64,000 bases of DNA from Gracilimonas sp. (GTDB lineage: Bacteria; Bacteroidota; Rhodothermia; Balneolales; Balneolaceae), in contig NZ_JABURM010000006.1 of the NCBI RefSeq assembly GCF_014762685.1, positions 186,001 to 250,000 of the forward strand, written 5' to 3'. Positions 45,379 through 56,126 of this stretch are shown in pieces. The notes beneath the pieces were generated by a model. That model ran no database searches. It saw only the letters and a program-made list of their open reading frames with translations, and was not told the DNA's origin. The first letter of the stretch is position 1; each line of letters begins with the position of its first letter. Both the position numbers and the translations under genes were made by a program.

Positions 45379-47262
45379 ATGAAAAACTTACTTACGCTAC
45401 TACTTGCAACGCTTTTTACCCTGCCTGTACTTCAGGCCCAAAACCGGGATTACTGGCAGCAACATGTTGATTATACAATGGAAATTGACGTGGATGCAGA
45501 AAGCCATCAATATTCCGGAAAGCAAACACTGGTATACACCAACAATTCTCCCAAGCAATTGAATCGCGTGTATTACCACCTTTACTTCAATGCCTTTCAA
45601 CCGGGGAGTATGATGGATGTACGTTCTCGCACCATCGATGACCCCGACAGTCGCGTTCGGGATCGAATCTACCAACTGGAGGAAGATCAAATCGGCTACC
45701 AAAAAGTACGATCTCTTACCCAAGATGGAGAAGCTGTCGAATATAAAGTAGACGGAACCGTTTTAGTTGTAGAACTTAATGAACCCATTCAGCCGGGAGC
45801 TTCCACTACTTTTAAAATGGAATGGGATGCACAGGTTCCTTTACAAATTCGCCGATCAGGCTGGAATAACTCAGAAGGTGTAGAATTTTCGATGAGTCAG
45901 TGGTATCCAAAGCTGGCAGAATATGACCACCAGGGATGGCACCCAAATGAATACATAGGCCGCGAATTCCATGGAGTATTCGGTAATTTTGATGTAAAAA
46001 TTTCTATTGATCGAGACTACGTATTAGGGGGCACCGGAGTGCTGCAAAATACTAATGAAATTGGATACGGATATGAAGAAGAAGGGGTAAAGGTAAATCG
46101 CACAAAAGGAGATAAACTTACCTGGCACTTTAAAGCTGAAAATGTTATTGACTTTTTCTGGGGAGCCGACCCCGACTTCAAGCATGTAACTGCACAAGTT
46201 CCCGACGGCCCAAAACTACACTTTTTATACCAACAACCGGCCGTTGTTGAAAGGGCATCTAACAGTGAAAATGCGCAATACACCAAAAATTGGGAAGAAC
46301 TGGTCGATTACACCATTGGTGCATTTGAATATGCCAACAAACATTTTGGTGAATATCCGTATCCGCAATACACTAATCTGCAAGGCGGTGACGGCGGAAT
46401 GGAGTATCCAATGGGAACACTTATAACAGGTGGAAGAAGCCTTGGTAGTTTAGTTGGAGTGATGGTTCACGAGATGTACCACAGCTGGTATCAAAACGTA
46501 CTGGCCACGAACGAAAGTCTATATGAATGGATGGATGAAGGGTTCACCAGTTTTGCTTCTGCAGAGACCATGGACCATCTATTCAATAGAGATTCCGAAT
46601 TTCCATATGCCGGCTCTTATCGGGGTTATTATGCCCTCGTGAATTCCGGGATAGAAGAACCCATGACCACTCACGCCGATCATTATAACACGAATTTTGC
46701 CTACGGCCGTGCAGCCTACTCCAAAGGGGCCGTATTTTTAGGTCAGCTCAGTTACATAATGGGAGATGAAACCTTCCGAAAAGGAATGCTGCGTTATCAT
46801 GATGAATGGAAATTAAAACATCCTACCGATCTGGATTTTATAAGGGTGATGGAAAAAGAATCCGGAATGATCCTGGATTGGTATTACGAGTATTTCGTTC
46901 AAACTACCAAATCCATTGACTATGGAATTAAATCTGTAATTGGCGTAGGTGATAAGACTTCGATCAAGCTGGAGCGCGTTGAATTAATGCCCATGCCGCT
47001 TGATGTAGTTGTGGAATATACGGACGGAAGCAGTGAACTTTTCTACATCCCCTTAAGAATGATGCGCGGAGAAAAACCTGCTGAAAGTAATATAACTCGT
47101 ACCACTCTGAAAGACTGGTCATGGGTTGAACCGGAATACAACCTAACCATCAATAAACCGGCTTCACAAATTAAAACCGTTACCATTGATCCAAGTCAGC
47201 GTCTCGCCGATATAAATCGACAAAATAATTCTTTTGATATGGCATCAATGTTAAACGATTAA
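45379..47262 (+). CDS. M1 family metallopeptidase (exported)
   Basis: 627 residues with a signal peptide cut after LQAQ (about 21). N-terminal β-domain (about 25-220), then the gluzincin core: exopeptidase motif GGDGGMEYP and the zinc site MVHEMYHSWYQN (HExxH) with the third Glu in WMDEGFTSFAS. It probably removes N-terminal residues from peptides in the periplasm or at the surface. A perfect terminator follows its stop. Confidence 0.93.
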   Translation: MKNLLTLLLATLFTLPVLQAQNRDYWQQHVDYTMEIDVDAESHQYSGKQTLVYTNNSPKQLNRVYYHLYFNAFQPGSMMDVRSRTIDDPDSRVRDRIYQLEEDQIGYQKVRSLTQDGEAVEYKVDGTVLVVELNEPIQPGASTTFKMEWDAQVPLQIRRSGWNNSEGVEFSMSQWYPKLAEYDHQGWHPNEYIGREFHGVFGNFDVKISIDRDYVLGGTGVLQNTNEIGYGYEEEGVKVNRTKGDKLTWHFKAENVIDFFWGADPDFKHVTAQVPDGPKLHFLYQQPAVVERASNSENAQYTKNWEELVDYTIGAFEYANKHFGEYPYPQYTNLQGGDGGMEYPMGTLITGGRSLGSLVGVMVHEMYHSWYQNVLATNESLYEWMDEGFTSFASAETMDHLFNRDSEFPYAGSYRGYYALVNSGIEEPMTTHADHYNTNFAYGRAAYSKGAVFLGQLSYIMGDETFRKGMLRYHDEWKLKHPTDLDFIRVMEKESGMILDWYYEYFVQTTKSIDYGIKSVIGVGDKTSIKLERVELMPMPLDVVVEYTDGSSELFYIPLRMMRGEKPAESNITRTTLKDWSWVEPEYNLTINKPASQIKTVTIDPSQRLADINRQNNSFDMASMLND

Positions 47263-47290
47263 TTTCTTATTTTTCGGATTAATTCATTTC

Positions 47291-47319
47291 AAGGCGTTAC
47301 ATATTGTAACGCCTTTTTT
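47291..47319 (+). terminator. intrinsic terminator of the M1 peptidase gene
   Basis: AAGGCGTTACA (47291-47301) and TGTAACGCCTT (47305-47315) pair perfectly, with a T-run at the end. Confidence 0.9.
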
Positions 47320-47439
47320 ATTGAAAATAGCTTATTTATACAAGAATCAATCAGATGATTACTCAGTGCCTGATGCTAAAGCTGAACAATTTTACCAGAT
47401 AGGTCAGGAAAATAACATCTCAAGCCAATTACTCACGAT

Positions 47440-48591
47440 ATGTCACAAAAAGATTACGCTAAACTAGCTATCGAAGCCCACAAAAATTATAAAGGTAAAA
47501 TTTCCATTGAGCCAAAAATGCCCCTGGAAACTAAAGATGACTTAAGTATAGCTTATACCCCGGGAGTTGCACGCCCTTGTGAAGAAATTGCCATCGATAA
47601 AGAAAAAGCTTACGACTATACCATAAAAGGTAATTTAGTGGCCGTCGTTAGTGATGGCTCAGCTGTACTCGGTTTAGGAAATATCGGCCCGGAAGCCTCT
47701 CTGCCTGTGATGGAGGGGAAATCTGTTCTTTTTAAAAAATTTGCGGGTGTAGATGCCATGCCTATTGTACTGGATACGCAAGATACTGATGAGATTATCG
47801 AAACCGTCAAAAATATTGCCCCCGGATTTGGCGGTATTAACCTGGAAGATATTTCGGCACCCCGATGTTTTGAGATCGAACGACGTTTGAAAGAAGAGCT
47901 GTCTATTCCCGTTTTCCATGATGATCAACATGGGACAGCCATAGTAACATTAGCCGGAATGTATAATGCATTGAAGATTACCGGTAAAGAAATGAAGGAT
48001 TTACAGGTTGTCATTAATGGAGCAGGAGCAGCGGGAGTTGCCATTGTTAAACTATTGTTTGCTGCCGGTGTCAAAGATGTAATTATGTGTGACAGTCGCG
48101 GCATCATCCACAAAGGGCGAGACGGCATGAATGATACCAAACACGAAATGGCTGAAATCACAAACAAGCAGATGCGAAAGGGCAGCCTTGAAGATGCCGT
48201 TAAAGACATGGATGTTTTTATCGGGGTTTCGGTTCCCAATGTACTTTCCAAAGACATGGTCAAATCCATGAATAACAATCCCATGATCTTTGCTATGTCC
48301 AATCCCATTCCTGAAATTATGCCGGAAGATGCAATCGAAGCCGGTGCCTCTGTAGTGGCTACCGGACGTTCAGACTTTCCCAACCAAATAAATAATGTTC
48401 TTGCTTTCCCGGGACTGTTTCGCGGTGCACTGGATGCCCGGCTCACCAAACTAACTACCAAAATGTTCATAACCGCTGCCAAAGCTATTGCCGATTGTGT
48501 GGAAGTGGTTTCAGCCGATAAAATAATTCCCAGTCCTTTTGATGAACGGGTGCCGGGACGGGTTGCTGAGGCCATCAAGGAAAGTGCATGA
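47440..48591 (+). CDS. malic enzyme (oxaloacetate-decarboxylating malate dehydrogenase), short form
   Basis: 383 residues. Malic domain with IAYTPGVARPCEEI, VVSDGSAVLGLGNIGPEASL and FAGVDAMPIVLDT, catalytic GINLEDISAPRCFEIE and FHDDQHGTAIV, then the nucleotide domain with VINGAGAAGVAIVKLL. It makes pyruvate and CO2 from malate with NAD(P). The phosphotransacetylase-like tail of the 750-residue bacterial form is absent. Cofactor preference cannot be read. Confidence 0.93.
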   Translation: MSQKDYAKLAIEAHKNYKGKISIEPKMPLETKDDLSIAYTPGVARPCEEIAIDKEKAYDYTIKGNLVAVVSDGSAVLGLGNIGPEASLPVMEGKSVLFKKFAGVDAMPIVLDTQDTDEIIETVKNIAPGFGGINLEDISAPRCFEIERRLKEELSIPVFHDDQHGTAIVTLAGMYNALKITGKEMKDLQVVINGAGAAGVAIVKLLFAAGVKDVIMCDSRGIIHKGRDGMNDTKHEMAEITNKQMRKGSLEDAVKDMDVFIGVSVPNVLSKDMVKSMNNNPMIFAMSNPIPEIMPEDAIEAGASVVATGRSDFPNQINNVLAFPGLFRGALDARLTKLTTKMFITAAKAIADCVEVVSADKIIPSPFDERVPGRVAEAIKESA

Positions 48592-48633
48592 TGCCTTTAT
48601 ACATTTTAACAATCCTGCTTTAGGTTAAATATG

Positions 48634-48641
48634 TAATTTTG
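48634..48641 (+). promoter_or_regulatory. possible -7 element (TAATTTTG)
   Basis: Exact TAnnTTTG match 37 bp before the DUF5916 gene start. No good TTTG sits at the ideal distance upstream. Confidence 0.35.
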
Positions 48642-48678
48642 CAGTCTCAATTAAATTAGAAACCTTCATAAGCATAAA

Positions 48679-50904
48679 ATGAGTTCTGCTATAAAAACGA
48701 TCTCCTGTGTTTTATTTTTGACCACCATAAGTAATATAGTCCTTGCACAACAGCAGGAATTAGCAGACCCTCCCACGGCTTTTGAAGCAACCGCTGTATT
48801 TGCTGAAACTGCCCCTTTCATTGATGGTAACCTTGATGATGAAGTTTGGCAAGATATTACACCCATCACCGAATTCACACAGGTTTGGCCCAATGATGGC
48901 GCGCCGGCTACGGAAGACACTGAAGTTCGAATTGCCTACGACCGCGACCATCTCTACTTCGCCTTTCGGTTTTATGACAGTGAACCTGACCTGATCCGCG
49001 CTAAAAACCTGGAGCGCGGCGGACGCAACAACCGGGATGATCATGCCTATATCGGTATAGATACTTACCAGGATGGGCGGAACGCCTATTTGTTTGAGAT
49101 GAATGCACTTGGAACTCAGGATGATGCCCTCATAACTGATGAGACGATCGGCTATGAAAGTTTTTCATGGGATGCAGTCTTTATCAGTGAAACAAAGATC
49201 GATGATAAGGGATGGACACTCGAGGTTTCCATTCCATTTCGGCAGCTTCGCTTTCCGGAGGGAGATGAACTTGAATTCGGGCTGATGGTTTCCCGGATGA
49301 TAAACCGTAAGAATGAACGTGTGTTATGGCCCGCAATTGGAATGGAATATGGTGGCAGCTTTAGGGCGTTGGCAGCTGTCTCTCAATATGGAACCCTAAA
49401 AGGGATCAAGAATATCCGCAGAGGAAATAACATCGAGCTTAAGCCTTATATGATATCCGGTGTACAGGAAATTCGATCTGATCTTCAAAATGAACAAACT
49501 GAAACCGATTATACCTACGATATTGGCGGCGATATGAAATGGGGTATCACCTCAAACCTGACGCTTGATATGACTGTTAACACAGATTTCGCACAAGTAG
49601 AGTCGGATAATGTCCAGCTGAACCTTTCCAGATTCAGCCTCTTTTTTCCCGAAAAACGAGAGTTCTTTCTTGAACGGGCCGGGTTGTTTGAACACGGAAA
49701 CAGCCGCTCTACACAGACCTTTTTCTCAAGAAAGATAGGCCTGTCGAATCAGATTCTAACCGGGGCCCGCATGACCGGACAAGCCGGAAAATTCTCGATC
49801 GGTGCCATGAATATTGAAACTGGAGATAAGCTTAAGCAGGCGTTTGGAAGTCAGTCGGTGAATAACTCTGTAGCCCGGATCCGGACTAATATATTCCCGA
49901 GAGCTACAGTGGGAAGCATCATAACGAATGTAGAACAGGTAGATGGATATAACCGGGCACTTGGTTTTGACACCAAATACCGCTTCTGGTCCTCCAGTGA
50001 ATTCAATTCCTGGTATACCAGGGTCTGGGATAACACCGATCTTTTGAATGATCAGGCAGGCCACGCAAGTCTTCAGCTTCAAAACGATCTCTACCAAGCG
50101 GGGGCTTCTTACACCAGCGTGGGGACCAATTATTCACCCGCTCTTGGTTTTGTGAGAAGAAAGGATATGCGTCAATATTCCGGAAATCTTGGTTACAACC
50201 CCTCTGTTGCAATAGCAGCTATTCCGGGCATTCGCCGGTTTAACTTCGGAACATCCTATGATTATATCGAAGGGCAGGATGGAATCAAGCAGTCTGCGTA
50301 CTGGTCCGGCAGGATCAGTGCGGAATTCAGCAGGAGCCAAAGAGTAACACTGACAGCAAACCGTGAATTTGAGCGATTATTCAGCCCGTTTTCTATTCGT
50401 CCTAATGCTATTATTCCAGCCGGTGACTATACCTTTGATCAGATCAGATTAAATGTATCCACCGATGAAAGCCGGCCTGTATTTGGTTCTGTATCAGCTA
50501 CTTATGGTCAATTTTTTCATGGGATCCGAAATGATTTCAGTGTAAGCATTGGGTTCCGTCAGTCCAAACACCTCCATCTGGAAGCTGATATTGACCACTC
50601 TATTGTCGACCTTCCGATCGCAAACGGTGAGTTTGACGCAACGACCATATCAACCTCCATCCTGGGAGCAGTAAGCCGTAAACTGTTTGCAAAAGCCTTG
50701 ATCCAATACGATAACTTTTCAAGAGATCTTCAGGCTAATATCAGGGTTAATTGGATCCATACTCCCGGCAGTGACCTGTTCTTTGTATTCAACACCTCCT
50801 ACCACCTGACCGGTGATAATGAAATGCTGTTTGACCCCCGCAAAGATCTCATCATGAACAACCGGGCTGCAGTGGCCAAGATCACCTACCTAATCATGCT
50901 GTAA
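48679..50904 (+). CDS. DUF5916 domain outer-membrane protein with CBM9-like domain
   Basis: 741 residues. Signal peptide cut after IVLAQ (about 24); N-terminal CBM9-like β-sandwich with APFIDGNLDDEVWQDITPI and LYFAFRFYDSEPDLIRAK; then the DUF5916 region (about 240-741) with DFAQVESDNVQLNLSRF and FFPEKREFFLERAGLFE, the family signature, followed by repeated amphipathic strands of a barrel. The role is unknown; uptake or surface binding of a polysaccharide or peptide is usually supposed. Confidence 0.88.
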   Translation: MSSAIKTISCVLFLTTISNIVLAQQQELADPPTAFEATAVFAETAPFIDGNLDDEVWQDITPITEFTQVWPNDGAPATEDTEVRIAYDRDHLYFAFRFYDSEPDLIRAKNLERGGRNNRDDHAYIGIDTYQDGRNAYLFEMNALGTQDDALITDETIGYESFSWDAVFISETKIDDKGWTLEVSIPFRQLRFPEGDELEFGLMVSRMINRKNERVLWPAIGMEYGGSFRALAAVSQYGTLKGIKNIRRGNNIELKPYMISGVQEIRSDLQNEQTETDYTYDIGGDMKWGITSNLTLDMTVNTDFAQVESDNVQLNLSRFSLFFPEKREFFLERAGLFEHGNSRSTQTFFSRKIGLSNQILTGARMTGQAGKFSIGAMNIETGDKLKQAFGSQSVNNSVARIRTNIFPRATVGSIITNVEQVDGYNRALGFDTKYRFWSSSEFNSWYTRVWDNTDLLNDQAGHASLQLQNDLYQAGASYTSVGTNYSPALGFVRRKDMRQYSGNLGYNPSVAIAAIPGIRRFNFGTSYDYIEGQDGIKQSAYWSGRISAEFSRSQRVTLTANREFERLFSPFSIRPNAIIPAGDYTFDQIRLNVSTDESRPVFGSVSATYGQFFHGIRNDFSVSIGFRQSKHLHLEADIDHSIVDLPIANGEFDATTISTSILGAVSRKLFAKALIQYDNFSRDLQANIRVNWIHTPGSDLFFVFNTSYHLTGDNEMLFDPRKDLIMNNRAAVAKITYLIML

Positions 50905-50992
50905 TCTAACTTAAGTTATTTTGCGATCAGGCTGAATTAAAGTGATTTATTAAAAGTTTGGCAGATGGTATCCCAATGTTAATTTCACTTAG

Positions 50993-51568
50993 CTAAATAC
51001 AAGCTATCTGCCTTATTGCATCTCCCAATCCTTCTGTATTAAATGTATATATGAATTTTTGCTGGGTATAATTCCCTGTAAACAATTCATAAGTAAGCTG
51101 ATCGATCGTACTTTTACTCTTACAATTAAGTTCATGAGTGCTTTTAAAAGTAAGTTTCTCTTTGGAATATTTAAATGACGTCGATCTATATTTTGATGAA
51201 ATCAAATCAAAGGATAATGGTATATAAAACCTATGTTCTGTATTGAATATGTCAAGATCCTTGTATTCTTCCAATGTTATTGAACTATCGGTCAAAGTAA
51301 ATTGGACTCTTGGTTCAGGAAATCGCTGTTTACGGACAGGTGGGAGATATACAAAATTAATAGTTAATATGCTTTCTTCATGAGCCCGCCAAACAATCAT
51401 GGTATCTCCCTTTACTTCCCAGACCCCGATTAACTCAGAAGAACTATTCTTAGTTGTTTTCTGGGCAAAACAGTTTTGACCATTCATAACTAATATTAAA
51501 ATTATGAGACCATATATTTTTAATATGGTTTTATGGATATGCTGATTTAGCCAGTTCATGTTATACAT
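50993..51568 (-). CDS. unknown exported protein, about 191 aa
   Basis: Starts at the ATG at 51568 (or 51559), 8 bp past the stop of the propeller gene; the longer frame overlaps that gene and lacks a signal. A signal peptide or anchor (ILKIYGLIILILVMNGQNCFAQ) is followed by a β-rich domain starting SELIGVWEVKGDTMIVW, which recalls lipocalin-like domains by its opening GxW. No family is certain. It is probably the second gene of a unit with the 6-bladed propeller lipoprotein. Confidence 0.6.
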   Translation of the reverse strand: MYNMNWLNQHIHKTILKIYGLIILILVMNGQNCFAQKTTKNSSSELIGVWEVKGDTMIVWRAHEESILTINFVYLPPVRKQRFPEPRVQFTLTDSSITLEEYKDLDIFNTEHRFYIPLSFDLISSKYRSTSFKYSKEKLTFKSTHELNCKSKSTIDQLTYELFTGNYTQQKFIYTFNTEGLGDAIRQIACI

Positions 51569-51575
51569 GTCATAT

Positions 51576-52709
51576 TCAATATTGCATATCAATTTTTGAA
51601 ACAATAAATGTAGGTGCTCCTTCTTCATTCTGGTAATTCCAAATAACTCGGTTTCCAACAATTTCCTGAAGTTCAGCACCTTTCTTTGGAATCTCTATTT
51701 TGTACAACGCTTCCCCGTTTTTTGTAAACCCAAACCAGGCATGTCCTAAGCCTGATGTAAATAGTTCGACCCAAATCCTTTGATTATCATCTATAAGTAA
51801 ATCATTAACTACTGGCTTTACATTTGGCATCTTTCGCCGAAGGTCAGATCGATAAAGGCCGTATTTAGATGAAATACTGTCTTTTTCTACACCTGTTATG
51901 TATACAGGCTGGATGACATGAGAAAAGGCATGCTTGTGAAGTCCATCAATGGAATAGGATTCAATACTTAAGGAGTTGGTCCATAAAGTATATATGTAGT
52001 TTATGCCATTGAAAGCCAATAAAGACTCATTGCCAAAAAGTTTATTGCCAATCAATTTATTCTCTCCAGCCTGAAGAGTCATTTGTTCAGCAATTGGCAC
52101 CGAGACAATAGAGTCCCGAAGGATTTCTCCATTTTCGTCAATAGAAGTAACTAGATGTACAGTGGGATTTTCCTTACTTCCAGCAGTAAGTGTAAAACTC
52201 TTAAGAATAAGAAACCCTCTATCTATCTTACCCAGTATTTTCCCTGCCAATTCATCACTTCCCAAAGGAATAGTTTTAATATGAATATATGTGTCATCCG
52301 AGTATTCAAATTTTTCTATTTTTAAAGAGCTACTGTCTATAACCCACAAATTTTCCCGATCCACCAAAAAACTTGAGATCTGTTCGAACTCGCCGGGACC
52401 CCTGCCCTCTCTACCAATTTTTTCCAGAAAATTCCCTTCTTTGTCAAACATATACAGATAGGGCTGCCAAAAATCCAGGACAAGAATATTGCCATGGTTG
52501 TCAGTTTTGATCGAGCTTATCGTTCTGAAAGCAACTTCTTCAGATTCAGTAAACTCAAAAACCGTTTCCATAGACAGTGAAGTAAATGAATTTGGGCTTA
52601 AATTAGCTTTTTGATCTTCTTGACCTTCACATCCTACACATAAAAACACAACAAGACATGCATAAAATATAGAATACAATTTATCCTTTATGTTTTTATG
52701 AGACCTCAT
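51576..52709 (-). CDS. 6-bladed β-propeller lipoprotein
   Basis: 377 residues. Lipoprotein signal with lipobox LCVGC (Cys about 28). The propeller carries NHL-like blade words: GNILVLDFWQPYLYMFDKEG, FLEKIGREGRGPGEFEQ and LWVIDSSSLKIEKF. Bacteroidota encode many such proteins, often of unknown binding partner. A/T-rich codon use makes it look less constrained than the neighbouring Tricorn gene. Confidence 0.8.
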   Translation of the reverse strand: MRSHKNIKDKLYSIFYACLVVFLCVGCEGQEDQKANLSPNSFTSLSMETVFEFTESEEVAFRTISSIKTDNHGNILVLDFWQPYLYMFDKEGNFLEKIGREGRGPGEFEQISSFLVDRENLWVIDSSSLKIEKFEYSDDTYIHIKTIPLGSDELAGKILGKIDRGFLILKSFTLTAGSKENPTVHLVTSIDENGEILRDSIVSVPIAEQMTLQAGENKLIGNKLFGNESLLAFNGINYIYTLWTNSLSIESYSIDGLHKHAFSHVIQPVYITGVEKDSISSKYGLYRSDLRRKMPNVKPVVNDLLIDDNQRIWVELFTSGLGHAWFGFTKNGEALYKIEIPKKGAELQEIVGNRVIWNYQNEEGAPTFIVSKIDMQY

Positions 52710-52769
52710 TTAATTCTCCCAATCAGACTTTTGGTTCAGCAAACACCCGCCCCCTACTATGTTTTATAA

Positions 52770-55700
52770 CTAATTCTCTCCACGATCCGGCCGTTTCCAC
52801 CGAACAGGATCTTCCGGAGTTGGAATGATCGGATCTTCGTAATTCTGAAGTAACCGCAAGGCTTCTTTTATCGCAGCCTCCAATTGAGGATCGTGGCCCT
52901 CAATTACTTCTTTCGGTGTTTGCATCACCTCAATGTCCGGAGTAACACCTTCACCTTCCACATCCCACTCACCATCAAGGTTATAGAACCCGCCGCGTGG
53001 AGCTACGAATCGGCCGCCATCTACGAAAGGCGGAGTATCCCAGGTCCCGACTAATCCACCCCAGGTTTTAGCACCTACCAGTGGACCTATCTCCATTTTT
53101 CGGAATAAGAACGGAAGCAGATCTCCGCCCGAACCGGCACGCTCGTTGATCACCATTACTTTAGGCCCCCAAATACCTGCCCCTGGAGTTGTAAATGGTT
53201 TGCGATCTCCGGCTTTACTGTTGAAAAATCCGTGAAGTTCTCGTGCCATGATATCAACCATGTAATCTGCTGCAGAACCGCCCCCATTGTTTCGTTCATC
53301 AATCACAGCACCCAGCTTATCTTGTTGTGCAAAATAGTACCGGTTGAAATATTCATATCCACCGCTGCCGGTATTCGGCACCCAAACGTAAGCCAGTTGT
53401 CCATCAGACATTTCATCCACCATCCGGCGATTTCCTTCCACCCAATCGCGCGTTCTAAGTCCATATTCGCTTGATATTGGAACAACAGTCACTAACCGAG
53501 CTCCGTCAGAATCAGGGCGGTCGTTTACCAACAATTGAACCTGCCGGTTTACAGTTCCTTCAAAAGGCTTAAAGAAATTCTCATCAGCATTGATCTCTTT
53601 TCCATTCACCGCAAGGATATAGTCGCCCTCACTCACATCAATTCCGGGTCCGGAAAGAGGAGCTCTAAGGTCAGGATTCCAGCTTTCACCCGTATAGATC
53701 TTATCGATCCTGTAGGCGCCATTCTCCAAAGAAATATCCGCACCCAGCAAGCCGGCTTGTACATCCTCAAGATCCGGGAAATCTCCTCCGGCCACATACG
53801 AGTGTCCCACGGCAACTTCTCCGCTCATAATATCAAGCACGTAATTCAGGTCGGACCGATGTTTGGCATGATCTACCCAAGGCGCATACCAGTCATAAAC
53901 TTCATTCCAGGGAGCTCCATGCATGTTGTCTACGTACAAGAAATCTCGCATAAATCTCCAGCCGTCTCTGAATATCTGATGGAATTCTTCCCGGGGATCC
54001 ACTTTGACCTGAATATCGGAAATGTTCAGGCTTCCGTCTGCCGGTTTTTTCTCGCCGGTATCCGTCCCTACAATGCCCCAGGTCCCTCCGCTTCGGTACA
54101 ACATATTTTTCCGATCCTGTGAAACCACTCCATCATTGATGCTCTCCATAAACAAACTGCCTTTGCGTTCTTTAAGATCATATTTATGAAGACGGGTTCC
54201 TTCGTTAGGAACGGATTCCATATAAAAAACATCTCCTCCGGGACCGGGCATCAATCCTGTATAATTCCTTTCCGGGATATCAACAGCAAGAGTCCTTTCT
54301 GAAATTCCATCCAGATCGATCGTAACCGAAACCTCTTCTTTTTCATCAGATGATTCTTCCTCTTCTGAGCTTTCTTCATCGTCACTTTTTGGTAAAAGCG
54401 GTGAAGGCTCATCATCAGAAAGAACGATCATATACAAGGCACGGGTTACGGGCATATTGTATGAACTCATATCCAGCCAACCGGTGTTAAGGCCGTAATT
54501 GGTACTCGCTAAAAAGTACAGGTATTTACCATCTTCACTCCAAACGGGTGTAATGGCATCCGACATCCCATCCGTTAGCTGATGGGTTTCTCCGGACTCC
54601 ACATTGTGTACTTTCACCGCTTTAAACTTATTTTCCAGTAATTTAACGTAAGCGATCCACTTACTGTCGGGCGACCAAACGGGATTCATTGTCCTGTTGG
54701 GATGTGCATATCCGTCGGTGTCTACTTTTTTGGCTTCACCATTGCTCACATTCACATACCACAAGTTATAGTCGGTATCTGTATAGGCGATGAATTTTCC
54801 ATCGGGCGACCAATCGGGGCGAAAATAAAAAGTGGGATTGGGCAACTCGATCATTCTCGGGTCTTCCAGCCCAAATTGATCACCGATCATAAGCGTGTAC
54901 TCTCCGCTGCGATCAGAAAACCAAGCTACCTGATCTCCATCGGGCGACCATACCGGATACCGCTCAGCACTGGCAGAAGAATTACTCAGGTTTCGCCAGG
55001 TTCCATTCTCTTTTGGAACCGTGATGATCTCACCTCGGAACTGGAAAACTGCTCTTTTCCCGGTTGGTGAAATAGCGGCATTATCGAGGCTGAACGCATT
55101 TGGTTCTTCCCATCTCGGGCGTGCCCAGTTCATATCGCCGGCAACATTGATCTCAAGCTGTTCGGTTTGCCCGTTCTCAGGATCCAGTAAATGGAGGTAT
55201 CCGCCCTGTTCATATACGATCATGCCAAACCCGGCATCTACTGTTTTTGCATCAAAATCGGAATGAAAGGTCCACTGCTTTTCTTCACCTGTTTCAGGAT
55301 TGAAGGACCAGATGTTATTCGCAAAATCACGTTCTGATAAATAAAAGACAGAACCGTCGTGCCAGACCGGGTCGGTATGACGCTCATTATCGGTTCGCGG
55401 TGTTTGAACCAGTTCATAATTTTCCAGATCCACAATCCAGATGGGCTGCGCTTGCCCGCCCCGGTAATTTCTCCACTCCGGATCCCAAAAAGTAATGGGA
55501 TTATATGCCAGGTATTTGCCATCAGCCGACATTTCTCCTGAAGCCGCTCTTGGAATGGGCAACACTTCCGGCATTCCTCCAACCGTACTTACTTTCCAAA
55601 TCCGGTTTAATTGGGTGGGGTGTCCATCGCGGGAAGATCGAAATAAGATCTCTCCTTCGGGTGTCCATCCCGTTACTACATCCGCACCGGGGTGCCAGGT

Positions 55701-56012
55701 AAGCCGTTCAGGAGAGCCACCTTCCGCAGGAATCACAAACACATCTGAATTTCCATCATACTGTCCGGTAAAAGCGATCATGCTGCCATCAGGTGAAAAG
55801 TGGGGACTGGATTCTCCTCCAATGTTGCTGGTTAGCCGAACTGCATCTCCGCCGGTTTTATCTACCTTCCAGAGATCATTGGCATGTACAAAAACAATGC
55901 TGGTTTCCGAGATGGTGGGTTCCCGAAGAAGTTGTGTGCCCTGTGCATAAATTTCAGCGTTAAGAGAGAAAAGGATAAGCGCAGTAAAAAAGTATCCAAA
56001 TACGTGATTCAT
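52770..56012 (-). CDS. Tricorn-type S41 family protease
   Basis: 1080 residues with a signal peptide cut after IYAQG (about 25). Two β-propellers (about 30-560) with TolB-like words (FSPDGSMIAFTGQYDG, WSPDGDQVAWFSDRSG, WSPDGKFIAYTDTDY), an acidic Ser/Glu linker (about 545-565), the C1 helical domain with VAVGHSYVAGG (catalytic His), a PDZ domain (SEGDYILAVNGKEI), and the S41 core with NNGGGSAADYM and the nucleophile Ser in NERAGSGGD. Tricorn proteases degrade peptides processively; this exported form probably acts in the periplasm. Confidence 0.92.
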   Translation of the reverse strand: MNHVFGYFFTALILFSLNAEIYAQGTQLLREPTISETSIVFVHANDLWKVDKTGGDAVRLTSNIGGESSPHFSPDGSMIAFTGQYDGNSDVFVIPAEGGSPERLTWHPGADVVTGWTPEGEILFRSSRDGHPTQLNRIWKVSTVGGMPEVLPIPRAASGEMSADGKYLAYNPITFWDPEWRNYRGGQAQPIWIVDLENYELVQTPRTDNERHTDPVWHDGSVFYLSERDFANNIWSFNPETGEEKQWTFHSDFDAKTVDAGFGMIVYEQGGYLHLLDPENGQTEQLEINVAGDMNWARPRWEEPNAFSLDNAAISPTGKRAVFQFRGEIITVPKENGTWRNLSNSSASAERYPVWSPDGDQVAWFSDRSGEYTLMIGDQFGLEDPRMIELPNPTFYFRPDWSPDGKFIAYTDTDYNLWYVNVSNGEAKKVDTDGYAHPNRTMNPVWSPDSKWIAYVKLLENKFKAVKVHNVESGETHQLTDGMSDAITPVWSEDGKYLYFLASTNYGLNTGWLDMSSYNMPVTRALYMIVLSDDEPSPLLPKSDDEESSEEEESSDEKEEVSVTIDLDGISERTLAVDIPERNYTGLMPGPGGDVFYMESVPNEGTRLHKYDLKERKGSLFMESINDGVVSQDRKNMLYRSGGTWGIVGTDTGEKKPADGSLNISDIQVKVDPREEFHQIFRDGWRFMRDFLYVDNMHGAPWNEVYDWYAPWVDHAKHRSDLNYVLDIMSGEVAVGHSYVAGGDFPDLEDVQAGLLGADISLENGAYRIDKIYTGESWNPDLRAPLSGPGIDVSEGDYILAVNGKEINADENFFKPFEGTVNRQVQLLVNDRPDSDGARLVTVVPISSEYGLRTRDWVEGNRRMVDEMSDGQLAYVWVPNTGSGGYEYFNRYYFAQQDKLGAVIDERNNGGGSAADYMVDIMARELHGFFNSKAGDRKPFTTPGAGIWGPKVMVINERAGSGGDLLPFLFRKMEIGPLVGAKTWGGLVGTWDTPPFVDGGRFVAPRGGFYNLDGEWDVEGEGVTPDIEVMQTPKEVIEGHDPQLEAAIKEALRLLQNYEDPIIPTPEDPVRWKRPDRGEN

Positions 56013-56126
56013 AATGTCCCGATTTAATTGATGTGCTTCGGGAATATAATGAATCAGGAAATATGAACAAGTGATATTGAGGAATCTTTACAAGTATTGA
56101 AAGTAGCTGAAAATATATCTTTAACG

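Noticed and set aside
47925-48578. 217-codon open frame on the minus strand inside malic enzyme
   Set aside because: It lies wholly antisense to a strongly conserved enzyme gene, its translation is Ser/Ala-rich with no domain, and it has no spacing or start of its own.
53535-54122. 195-codon plus-strand frame inside the Tricorn protease gene
   Set aside because: Antisense shadow of a gene with clear catalytic motifs; the translation shows no family or signal.
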